Assembly (NCBI GenBank): GCA_020186115.1 | Contig: WSYJ01000014.1 | Span: 248,001-312,000 of the forward strand | Reading direction: 5' to 3' | From: Histomonas meleagridis | Lineage: Eukaryota; Parabasalia; Tritrichomonadida; Dientamoebidae | DNA: 64,000 nucleotides | Shown: one piece after another, positions 42,614 through 52,700 of the stretch | How positions within the stretch are numbered: position 1 is the first letter of the stretch | Layout: every line of letters begins with the position of its first letter | Notes under the pieces: generated by a model | What the model was told of the DNA's origin: nothing | Seen by the model: only the letters and a program-made list of their open reading frames with translations | Databases searched by the model: none | Translations under genes and position numbers: made by a program

Positions 42614-43984
42614 TTAATTACCTTCTTGACCGAATTCTTTTGTCCATTTCTCATATTGAATGAGGTCTTGTTTAGAAACTGATGGGCGCACTTTTTGGAT
42701 ACTCTGGCGGAAGTCATCTATCGTTAGCGAAGGAGGCTTAAGCATCGCCAATTGCGCTGGCGACATTTCGAGGACTGTCATGTGCATTGAGCCTGGCGTG
42801 CCCGGGTTACATGGGTATAATTGCCCTTGGTACTCAACGAAGTTTTCTGCTTGTTGGATACGGTTCACTGGCGCCATAGCTGCATCGCGTGCCAAAATGT
42901 TCATATCTGCACCTGAATATCCGTCTGTCAAACGCGCAATTTCTTGAATGTCTTGTTCAGTTAAATCTGATGGTGTACCTTTGGTCTTAAGTCTTACAAG
43001 CGCAAGACGTGCTTCATAATCTGGCAATGGAATATAAATTTTCTTTTCGAAACGTCGCCTAACTGCTGGATCAAGACCCCATGGAATGTTTGTAGCTGCA
43101 AGAATTAATATACCTGTCATAGACTTGCCAACGCCATCCATTTGAATCAAAAATTCGGTCTTAATACGACGTGCACCTTCTGAATCATTCTCTGATCGTT
43201 CTGAAAGAAGTGAATCAATTTCATCAATAAAGACAATGGCTGGCGCATTATCACGGGCGGTATCAAATAATGCACGAATAAGTTTTTCTGACTCACCAAC
43301 CCACTTAGAAACAAGATCTGATGTGGAAACTGTCAAGAAGGTGGAATTGTTAGCTTCTGTGGCTGTGGCTTTGGCTAAAAATGATTTACCTGTACCGGGT
43401 GGACCATAAAGAAGAATACCACGCCAAGGTGTTCGTTGACCTGTAAAGAATTGTGGAATCTTCATAGGCAAAATAACAGCTTGAATCAAATTTCGTTTGG
43501 CTTCTTCTAATCCTGCAACATCTGTCCACTTAATATTTGGTTTTTCGACAAGAATAGCGCTCGAAATTTTATCTTTGAATTCGCCACTTTCATCATCTTT
43601 CTTATTACCGCCTTTGCCGCCGCCACCTCCAGATCCACCTGATCCTCCATGGCCACCTGAACCACCATTGCCTCCACTTCCACCACCCGGGCGTGCTTTT
43701 GATGTTCCACCACCTGAACTTTCTTGTGCTGGAACTTGTTGGATATTATCTAAAGCACTAGCACGTTCTTCACATTGTTGCATACGTTGAATGCAGCAAT
43801 CTTTTAAATTTTGGTTCAAAGTAGGTTGATCAGATGCTAACTTAAACTTGGCTTTAGCATTATTATAATATCTTTTGGCTTCAATATAATTGCCTGACCT
43901 ATCAAATGCTACGGCATTCTGGAGAAGCTTATTGGCTTCCGTCATGTACATCATGCCATTATCACGGCCGCGACTGTTGTGCAT
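42614..43984 (-). CDS. VPS4: Vacuolar protein sorting-associated AAA ATPase VPS4
   Basis: ATG 43984 to TAA 42614-42616, 456 residues. Residues about 8-80 form an MIT three-helix domain (MMYMTEANKLLQNAVAFDRS, DCCIQRMQQCEERASAL) that binds ESCRT-III tails. Residues about 90-125 are an unusually long Gly/Ser linker. The AAA domain follows: Walker A GPPGTGKS at about 190, Walker B IVFIDEIDS at about 250, the arginine finger pair in VRRRFEKKIYIPLPD, then the VPS4 beta domain and C-terminal helix (VSKQDLIQYEKWTKEFGQEG). VPS4 disassembles ESCRT-III in endosomal sorting, abscission and membrane repair. Length is close to human VPS4 (437) apart from the linker. Myb-type AACCGTT/AACGGTT boxes and TTTATAAACG lie upstream. 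Codon use is richer in G+C than in neighbours. Confidence 0.95.
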   Translation of the reverse strand: MHNSRGRDNGMMYMTEANKLLQNAVAFDRSGNYIEAKRYYNNAKAKFKLASDQPTLNQNLKDCCIQRMQQCEERASALDNIQQVPAQESSGGGTSKARPGGGSGGNGGSGGHGGSGGSGGGGGKGGNKKDDESGEFKDKISSAILVEKPNIKWTDVAGLEEAKRNLIQAVILPMKIPQFFTGQRTPWRGILLYGPPGTGKSFLAKATATEANNSTFLTVSTSDLVSKWVGESEKLIRALFDTARDNAPAIVFIDEIDSLLSERSENDSEGARRIKTEFLIQMDGVGKSMTGILILAATNIPWGLDPAVRRRFEKKIYIPLPDYEARLALVRLKTKGTPSDLTEQDIQEIARLTDGYSGADMNILARDAAMAPVNRIQQAENFVEYQGQLYPCNPGTPGSMHMTVLEMSPAQLAMLKPPSLTIDDFRQSIQKVRPSVSKQDLIQYEKWTKEFGQEGN

Positions 43985-44210
43985 GTTTTGCGACTTTGCT
44001 TTAAATGTTTTTGATTTTTCTTTTCAACCGTTTGATCCTAACGGTTAAATATGTTTGGCTTTGTCACTTTTATAAACGACCCAAAACGGTGATGTAAAAT
44101 ATTTAAAAATAACCGAATTTTCTGTTAAAAAATTAACTTTTTGATAGAAACCGACGCAATTGATTCGAATCTGGTTTGTAAATAACCGTTATGGTAAAAA
44201 TCCCTGTAAT
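43985..44210 (-). promoter_or_regulatory. VPS4 promoter region with several AACGG-type boxes and TTTATAAACG
   Basis: CAACCGTTT (44,026), TAACGGTTA (44,039), TTTATAAACG (44,069-44,078, 85 bases from the ATG), AAAACGGTG (44,084), AACCG (44,113 and 44,147) and ATAACCGTTAT (about 44,198). AACGG(T) is the Myb-type core. The same TTTATAAACG stands 89 bases before the left-edge gene. Promoter function is inferred from spacing. Confidence 0.4.
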
Positions 44211-44565
44211 GGGGTGCCTCAACATGGTTTTCATTCTTTTTTCGGTATTTAAAGAGGGGCATGAAATGTCAATTGAATTGTATACTTTATCGATACGCGA
44301 ATAATGATAAATAAAGCACGCGTGCTACAACCCACAATGCATGGCACAAACAATATTCACACCAACATTATCACTGCTAAATCAGCTATGAAAAACATAA
44401 TGTTTTAGATTCAAATCAAGATAACACAAAATAAATTATCATTATAATATAAGTTCAAAATAAAAACAAAAAAGAAAAAAATTAATTTTTATAAAATTTT
44501 GCAATTTCGAAAGAACTAATTGATAATCAATGATTGATTTCTTAAACATTAAAAAAATGGTAATT

Positions 44566-44585
44566 TATATATATATATATATATA
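44566..44585. repeat. (TA)n microsatellite
   Basis: About ten uninterrupted TA dinucleotides between the subtilisin 3' end and the VPS4 promoter. Confidence 0.8.
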
Positions 44586-44677
44586 AGGTAATGAAAAAAC
44601 AATATTTCCCACATATCCAAATAACAGTTAAACAGTTTAAATTTAAAAATATTTCAAAGTAAAATGAGTTATTTATT

Positions 44678-47600
44678 TCAACCTGTAGTTGGTGGAAGGT
44701 TTCTCTTTTTCTTATTATGTATCACTATAATTATAATAGTTATAACAATTATCACAAATGCAATACAACCAACGATAATTCCAATCAAAACTCCATTACT
44801 CAATCCTAATGTTTTATTATTACTATTGCCATTACTAATATTAATGAAATTTTTAAGACTGTCGTCAACTTTAATATTACTTCCATCAGATTTAGTTGGA
44901 ATAATTGTAATATTAATACCATTCGGTAAATGTAATTCACCTTTTTGTCCTTTAACCACAGATAAAATAGAATCTTGTGGACGACTTGTTTGTATATCAA
45001 TTTGCATATCATCTTCTAATTTAACTTTTTTAGAATTACCTCCGAAAGTTTTTAGTAAAATTTCTTGGTTATAAATTTCTATTGATGAAATTATATTGTC
45101 ATCAATTAATGTTAAATAAGTTGCAGTCAATGTTTCATTATAAGATTCGAAATCAATAACTAATTCATAAACATTTAAAGTATAATCATTCATAATTAAA
45201 TTAACGTTTGTAAGATTCAAATAATCGAAATCAATTTTATCTGCATCTCCTTCATCACCAAGTTTTATCGTTAAATCTTTAGCTGTTAGTTTCAATTCAG
45301 ATTCAAATAAGCCAGAATCAGAAATATTCATTAACTCAACAATATGTTTTGGACCATTTTTATTAAGTAATTCTAAAGATAAATTAGCAAATGTTAAATA
45401 TAATGCTGGAATTCTTACATTCATATCAATATAAGTAGTTGTATTATTAACATAAGTCACTAAGCCAAATAATTTGTTAATATCATTGTAAGTGTTTTGC
45501 TTACTACATATGTTTGAATTAGAACATTTATTATTGTCACAGAAACAAATTGGTCCATCATAAGGTTCATTAACTAAGTATATTAAGAAATTAGTTTGAT
45601 TTGCAAAATTGTTTATAATCATGAAATAATGATCTTCTTCGGAAATAACTATTGGATAATTTTTATAATCAAATGAATAATAAGATAATTGGGAAATTGG
45701 TCCAAACATTGGATAATTAATCACTGGAATATGTAAACCATAATTTGCTAATGCTGGAATATAATTATCTGGTGATCCCATTTCCCAAATCATTGAATTA
45801 TTATTCCAACCATTTAATGCAATTGTTGTTATTATCATTTTATCATAATCATTAATATGCGAGAATTTGAAATATCGAATTTCATTTGGTGGAACTGTAA
45901 TTATCGTATGATTATAAAATGATTCTAAATTTTGAATATATTGTGTACATAATTGACCTGTATAATTTTCAGAACATACATATCTTCCATTTTCACATCT
46001 AATACTATTATTTATTTGAGACAAAACACATTTGTCTGTATTGTTCATTTCAATATAAATTGGATTTGTTGTAATATTATCATGTTCAAATGGTCCAACT
46101 GCAGATATAACATAACGTACCTTATCATCTTGAATATTAATATTTGTAATTACATGTATTTCATATTGTCCTAAAACAATTTCTGATTGAGGAATTATAA
46201 CTTTTTCATTTAATGTTAAATGTTCTGTATCATTTGTATGATTATTACCTTTATAAATTTTACCATTTGGTGATTTAACAATTAAATCTAAATCATAATA
46301 AATGGGGATAAATGAATCTAAACTAAGAGGTATATCAACTGAAGATAAAACAATTCTAAGAGATGTTGTTTGTGATGTAACTGCAATATAACCAACATGA
46401 TGCGTTTGGCCAATTTCCATTTTATTGATTTTTGAAATACGTAAACCAAAATCTGAATCATTAAATGGCAAAATTGAAGAAATATTAATTGCACCATGTC
46501 CAATATAACAATCAGGCGTTGAAGTTCCATCATTTTTAGAGGCAGAATTGATTAATAATGATCGTAATAAAAATGAATTTATTTCGACTGTTTCATTTAT
46601 ATAATGGCCGTCTGTTAAATATTGTGAAATTAATGCTGCAGCACCTGCGGCATTGGGTGTAGCCATTGATGTGCCTGACATTATTGTTAAATGTTGTTTA
46701 AAATCTGTTTCATTTGAGCCATGATTTTTATCAATTATTGTTGATGAATTTGCACTATAAATATCAGTACCAGGAGCCATTATATCTGGTTTAATAATTC
46801 CACTTAATGTAGGACCTACTGATGAAAAGCCAACTTTTTTTATATGTTTAAGGGGTATTATTTTATCATATGTTGTGTTTACATTGATTTTTTTACCAAC
46901 ATAGTCAAGTAAAATATTATCTTGATAGGTAAATAAGAAATTAGCTTGAAATAACAATAAAACATCACTTAATTTTTCAACTAATTCTTTGTTTATATCG
47001 AATATAATTCCAGATATTGAATATATTTTTATTTGTTGCAATATTTGTGGTAAAACACTGATAATATTTTTTGTTTCTTTTATACCAATATAAAGTAATT
47101 TTTCTGTTTCTTTTGCTGAAGTAAAATCATTTACATCTGAAAGTAAAATTATATTTGGCATTTGAACAAGAGAAGTATCGGGTTGATCAGACATGTAATA
47201 TAATGGAATCTTTTGGTTACCAATCAAAACAGAAATATTAAAGTTTGAATACCCAAAAATTCTATCTGCTGCTGCAACAGAAAGAACGTTTTTACCTGCT
47301 GAAGGATAATTAATAGAATAATATGGATGTGTAGATCCTTCATTACCAGCAGCATATAAATATACGCAACTTTGCCCTGAATTGTTATAATATACAATCG
47401 AATCAATATTTCCTTCAGTAACTGTTCCCATATAATCAACTGCATCTTCATAGCCCCATGAATTCGAAAATGAAATTGCTTTTCCTTCATATAATCTTTT
47501 ATCAAGTATATCAGAATTAAAGAAATTTTCATTTTTTGTATTTTCAAATCTTCCTAAATACATTAATTTTGATTCTGGTGCAATACCATTATATGAATTA

Positions 47601-48463
47601 ATTTTACTATCTTCATCAAGCGCTTTACCTGAAATTATTCCTGCAACATGTGTACCATGTGATTCTTTAGTCATTACTTGATAATATTTTGTTTCATTTT
47701 GAAATTCATTATAGAAATATGTGAATTTTCTATGATTTGAAATATTTTGATTAAATAATAAAGTTACATTTGAATCATAAAATAAAGTATGATAATAATC
47801 AATTTCTAAATCAAGAAATGCTACAACTTGATCTTTTCCATTAATGCCTTTACTTTCTAAATATCGGGGAATTCCTAAGTTATTGAATTTATCTAATGTA
47901 ATATTCTCAGAATTTAATTGGGAAAAACCTGCTGCCATATTATTAGTTGATTTTGGATATGTGTATTTACCAATATGTTCAACTTCATTTATATGAGATA
48001 AATATTTGGCTGTTTCTTTGGGTTTATTGGTTTCAACAATAAGTGAATTTGATGTTTTATATAAAACTTCAAATAGTTTTGAATCAATAGGCACACCATT
48101 TTCAAATGAACCTTGTGCATATATATATTTAGCAGTACTAACTTCAGTACGATCATAAATCTTGTCTTTTGGTCGGATTATATCTAACATTGCAACACTT
48201 TTAAGATAAGAAATTTGTGCTGGATCTAAATAAAGTTTATAAACATTTTTATACACAAGAGAACCTGAACACAAATTAATTCCATGTGCTTTGATTTGAT
48301 CATAATTCAAAGTATCATTAAAATATGCATATACCCATGCATTTTGACCTGATTGAATTTTTTTTTGATTTTTTGAATCAAACGTAATTCTCTTTCCCAT
48401 GGCAGTTAAAAGCTTAAGCTTGCAATTTGTTGCAAAACAAAGATAAAGTAAAAGATATATCAT
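44678..48463 (-). CDS. Subtilisin-like serine protease (S8), single-pass surface type
   Basis: ATG 48463 to TGA 44678, 1261 residues. The N-terminus MIYLLLYLCFATNC is a plausible signal peptide; TCATTA, matching the trichomonad initiator pattern TCAYW, lies about 18 bases upstream and supports this ATG. A propeptide-like region precedes the catalytic domain: Asp218 (VVAFLDLEID), His269 (ESHGTHVAGI), oxyanion Asn374 (LYAAGNEGS) and Ser599 (MSGTSMATPNAAGAAAL), with a roughly 160-residue insertion (protease-associated-like) between Asn and Ser. Then come beta-sandwich regions, an EGF-like Cys cluster (CENGRYVCSENYTGQLC), a long extracellular stalk, and a TM helix at about 1222-1245 (LIGIIVGCIAFVIIVITIII) with a KKKR cytoplasmic tail. 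The family in Trichomonas is surface-exposed and processes adhesins or host proteins. All catalytic residues are present. AATAAA follows the stop. Confidence 0.93.
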   Translation of the reverse strand: MIYLLLYLCFATNCKLKLLTAMGKRITFDSKNQKKIQSGQNAWVYAYFNDTLNYDQIKAHGINLCSGSLVYKNVYKLYLDPAQISYLKSVAMLDIIRPKDKIYDRTEVSTAKYIYAQGSFENGVPIDSKLFEVLYKTSNSLIVETNKPKETAKYLSHINEVEHIGKYTYPKSTNNMAAGFSQLNSENITLDKFNNLGIPRYLESKGINGKDQVVAFLDLEIDYYHTLFYDSNVTLLFNQNISNHRKFTYFYNEFQNETKYYQVMTKESHGTHVAGIISGKALDEDSKINSYNGIAPESKLMYLGRFENTKNENFFNSDILDKRLYEGKAISFSNSWGYEDAVDYMGTVTEGNIDSIVYYNNSGQSCVYLYAAGNEGSTHPYYSINYPSAGKNVLSVAAADRIFGYSNFNISVLIGNQKIPLYYMSDQPDTSLVQMPNIILLSDVNDFTSAKETEKLLYIGIKETKNIISVLPQILQQIKIYSISGIIFDINKELVEKLSDVLLLFQANFLFTYQDNILLDYVGKKINVNTTYDKIIPLKHIKKVGFSSVGPTLSGIIKPDIMAPGTDIYSANSSTIIDKNHGSNETDFKQHLTIMSGTSMATPNAAGAAALISQYLTDGHYINETVEINSFLLRSLLINSASKNDGTSTPDCYIGHGAINISSILPFNDSDFGLRISKINKMEIGQTHHVGYIAVTSQTTSLRIVLSSVDIPLSLDSFIPIYYDLDLIVKSPNGKIYKGNNHTNDTEHLTLNEKVIIPQSEIVLGQYEIHVITNINIQDDKVRYVISAVGPFEHDNITTNPIYIEMNNTDKCVLSQINNSIRCENGRYVCSENYTGQLCTQYIQNLESFYNHTIITVPPNEIRYFKFSHINDYDKMIITTIALNGWNNNSMIWEMGSPDNYIPALANYGLHIPVINYPMFGPISQLSYYSFDYKNYPIVISEEDHYFMIINNFANQTNFLIYLVNEPYDGPICFCDNNKCSNSNICSKQNTYNDINKLFGLVTYVNNTTTYIDMNVRIPALYLTFANLSLELLNKNGPKHIVELMNISDSGLFESELKLTAKDLTIKLGDEGDADKIDFDYLNLTNVNLIMNDYTLNVYELVIDFESYNETLTATYLTLIDDNIISSIEIYNQEILLKTFGGNSKKVKLEDDMQIDIQTSRPQDSILSVVKGQKGELHLPNGINITIIPTKSDGSNIKVDDSLKNFINISNGNSNNKTLGLSNGVLIGIIVGCIAFVIIVITIIIIVIHNKKKRNLPPTTG

Positions 48464-49764
48464 TTTTTTCAGGTAATGATTTTTTTTTTCAATTAGATTA
48501 CTTAATATATGTTATCTCAAAAATTGAAAACAGCTGTAAAAAAAAATCATCAAACAGAAAATTGAATGAAAACAACGCTGAAGTATCTACCAATTGTTCT
48601 GAAGACAAGTTAAATTGAAAGTCACTGGATACATTTGTCATCTTTCAGGAGGAGGTTTGGCATTTAAATTCATTCGATATTATTCAAAATATAGTTTTTG
48701 AGGAACGAACACAGACATCTGTCCAACATCAGTAATATCAATAAATATTTTATTTTGTATTTGTCTATCTTTAAAATATTGTGATTTAATTGTTTTGTAA
48801 AAATGCTAGCGTTAATTAAATGATTTTTTTTTATAGATGCCTATTAAATTGCTTCCAAAATTTATCTCATCAAAGCCATGATATAATAAAATTAAAATTC
48901 ATAAATTGAAAGGAAACTTCAGAGCGTTTGTGATGATAAATAAAAATGGGAAACGAGGTTTTAATAGCATAGATTTTCTAATGGAATAACATGAAATTCA
49001 TTTTGCTTTTGATAAAAAAACAATGGTGTTTCGCTAATGATCGATTCTCGACTTTTTGCAAAAAAAAGTGATACATCATTTCCCTATACGAATGGACCAC
49101 CTGAAGATTCAATTCTGAAACTTTTTCATAATATAGTCGATGACGATAGACAATAAAAAGTGTCGACAGAAAAAAGCATTTTGTACATGTCTTTGAAAGA
49201 ATATACACACACAATATATAACATATTTAAAATAAGAATATCACTCCAAATACATTTATAAAACAATTTTGTTGATTGTTTAAGTAGATTAATATATGAA
49301 AACTTTTAAAACATTCATTTTTCTATAATAAGTTTTATAGTATTTAAATTTCTTATGGATTTGATAACACAATTAAGAAGCAACTTCTTTGGTCAAATAT
49401 AGATACAAAATTAAATTAGGAATGTATAATTATACAATAAATGAAATGCTTCTTTCAGACAGAACGATTATTCCATATACAAAAAGTATATACTCGCCAA
49501 ATATTTGAAGGCTAAATTACGGTTAAATAATCGTCGTAAAAAATTATACTTATTCTCGAAACTGATAATATTAATTTCATTTTAATTCATATTTCAAATT
49601 TGGTCACATTTACGTGTATATTTGTGAATGAGAATTATTGCAAAATACCAAAAAAATTTCCAAATTTTTCGAAATATTCAACTTTAGAATAAAACTACCA
49701 TATATTCGAATAATTAAGCTATAGGTAATATCGTTTTAATAAAAATATTTTGGATATTTTAAAT
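48464..49764. other. Divergent intergenic region between subtilisin and the coiled-coil gene
   Basis: No supported gene. A short scrap KVTGYICHLSGGGLAFKFIR (about 48,618-48,680, plus) looks protein-like but is unidentified. ATATCGTT (49,728-49,735), an AACGATAT Myb-like box on the other strand, sits 30 bases before the coiled-coil ATG. Confidence 0.4.
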
Positions 49765-52700
49765 ATGCATGCTAGAAAAAGTGATTACAAAATTTCTGAA
49801 GGGACATCTCCAAAAGTCAGAACCACTCTACAAATGTCAAAGCTGAAGCCCGAACTTGTTTACTCAGGAATTTTAATTGCTTTTTTTGGAGCATTCTCTC
49901 TAATGTCAAGAATGAAAACTAGAAAAAAAAATGGAAAAAAGGAAACAACAGAAGAAGAAGAAAATTCGCAAGATTCTGAATCAACACCATCCGAAAACGA
50001 AGAACAAAATGATGAGGAAATGATTGAAAGAGATGTTGATTTAGATTTTTCTTCATATAGTGAAAATTCGTCAGATTCAGATTCTCGAATCAATTTTTTA
50101 GAAAAAGAAGTTGAAAGACTCAAAAAAGAAAACCAAAGCCTAAGACGAAAAATAGATCCAAAATTAATTGATGAACAAACCCCAGATAACTCTTCCATTA
50201 ATGATGAAATGTCAACACTTCGGGCTGAATATCGTCAAAAGTTTAAAGCTCTCCAAGAAAAAGAAAATGACATCAATAATCAATACACACAATTATCTTT
50301 AGAGAAATCCAAAATTCAAGAACTCAAAGCACAACTTGAGAATCAAAAACAAGTTTGGAAGCAAGAGAATGATTTAGAATCAAAAAAGAATAAGAAAATA
50401 CAAGAAGCACTTCAGAAAGCACAATCACAATTCGAAATCAGCAAAAAGAAAGCACTTGCAGAAGTCTCAAAACAGAAAAAGGAACTTGAAGATGAACGTT
50501 CTTCCATTGCCAAAAACGCTGATATTGCCCGACAAGAACTTACACAACGTGAAAAAGCTCATCAAGCTCGAGTTGCGACACTTAATTCGATGAAAGAAGA
50601 ATTAGCAAAAGAACGGAAACAACTTAACAATGAAAAAGATGAATTTAATCAACAAAAAGCAGAGTTTTTAGAGCGATTAGCTAATTTAGATAATAAAAAT
50701 TATTTGTCGCGCTTAACACAAACAGATAAAACATATGAAGATATCGAAAAAGAAGAAGAAAAAATTCAAAATCTAATGAAGCAAATGGAATTAGAAAAAG
50801 AAAAAATTAAAAGAGAACAAAATCAGTTAGAAGAAAATAAAAATAAAGATAATGAAGAAAGACAAAAAATGATAAGAAATTTACAATTGTTAAATGAAGA
50901 AAAAGAAAAATTAGAAAAAGAAAATCAAGAATTACAGTTCAGAACATTAGAAATGAACAGAATAAATGAGAAAATGAAAGAAGACGAAGAATTTATTAAA
51001 AGCGAATTGGAGAAATTAACAGGCGAAAAAGAAAATTTGAAAAATGAGAAAAAGAAAATCGAAGAAGAAAAAGAAATAAATGAAAAGGAATTAGAAAGAA
51101 TTAAAAATGAAAATGAAAAACTTTTAAATGAAAAGGAACAATTCCAAAAGAACAAAGATGAATTTAATAATAAAGAAAACGAATTACAAAAAGAAAAAGA
51201 AAATTTCGAGAAAGAAAAAGAATCATTTAAGCAAAAAGAAGAAGAATTCAATAACGAAAAGAATAAATTAAATAAAGAAAAAGAAGAATTTAATAACAAA
51301 GAAAATGAATTCGAAAAGAATAAAGAAGAATTCGATAAAGAAAAGGAACAATTTAAATCTGATAAAGAACAATTCAATAATGAAAAGAATGAATTAAATA
51401 AAGAAAAAGAAGAGTTAAATAACAAAGAAAATGAATTCAAGAAAGAAAAAGAACAATTTGAACTTGATAAAGAAGAACTTAATAATGAAAAGAATAAATT
51501 AAATGAAGAAAAAGATAAACTAAATAAAGATAAAGAAGAGTTTGAAGAAGAAAAAGAAAAATACAAACTCCATCAAATTGCAACAGGTGAAGGATTAGAA
51601 GAGATTGAGAAAGAAAAGGAAAGGCTCAAGCAAAAGGAGAAAGAATTAAATAAGGAGAAAGAAGAACAAGAAAATGAAAAAGAGAAACTTAAACAAAAAG
51701 AAGAAGAACTTAATAAAGAAAAGGAAAAGCACGAACACGAAAGAGAAGAGTTCGAGAAACAAATAGAAGAACATAAACGTGAACATGATGAATTAGAGAA
51801 AGAGAAAGAAGAATTTAATAAACAAAAGGAAGAACACAAACAAAAAGAGGAAGAATTCGAAAAGCAAAAAGAAGAATTTAATAACAAACTCGAAGAAGAG
51901 AAAAATAAAATTAGACAAAAAGAAGAGGAACTTGAAAAAGAGAAAGAAGAACATATACATGAAATTGAAGAGGAAAAAGAGAAACTTAAACAAAAAGAAG
52001 AAGAACTTGAGAAAGATAAAGAAAAGTTTGAGAACGAGATCAAAGAAGAGAAAAATAAAGTTAAGCAACGAGAGGAAGAACTTGATAAAAGCAAAGAAGA
52101 GTTTGAGAAACAAAAAGAAGAATATAAACATGAAATTGAAGAAGAAAAAGAAAAACTTAAACAAAAAGAAGAAGAACTTGAAAAAGAGAAAGAAGAACAT
52201 ATACATGAAATTGAAGAAGAAAAAGAAAAACTTAAACAAAAAGAAGAAGAACTTGAAAAAGAAAAAGAGGAAATTAAACGACAAAGGGAATTACTTGAAG
52301 AAAAGGAACGTGATCTTGCAAGAAGAGAGAAAGAGCTTCAGGATGCAATCAGAGATTTCGAGAATATAAAGAATGCATCTAAAATGGCTGAGGATGAATA
52401 TTCTGCTGAACTTCTTAAGTTCGAAGAAGCTCGGTCAAAGCTTAATCGCGAACAAGAAGAACTCGAACAGGAAAGAAATAGAATTGAAAACGAAAAATCT
52501 GAATTAGAAAAATCAAAGAACCAAATCGAAGAACGCGAAAAATCATTTGAAGAAAGAAATGCACAACTTGAAGAAGATTTAACCAAATTAGAAAAGGAAA
52601 GAGAAGAGTTTAATAATGAAAAGAATAAACTTAATGAAGAAAAAGAAGAATTTAATAATGAAAAGAACAAATTCAATGAAGAAAGAGATCAATTCAACAA

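Noticed and set aside
43497-43790. Pro-rich 97-codon plus-strand frame
   Set aside because: Antisense of the VPS4 Gly/Ser linker and AAA coding sequence.
44664-45074. 136-codon hydrophobic plus-strand frame at the subtilisin 3' end
   Set aside because: Antisense of the subtilisin transmembrane region and stalk; no independent support.
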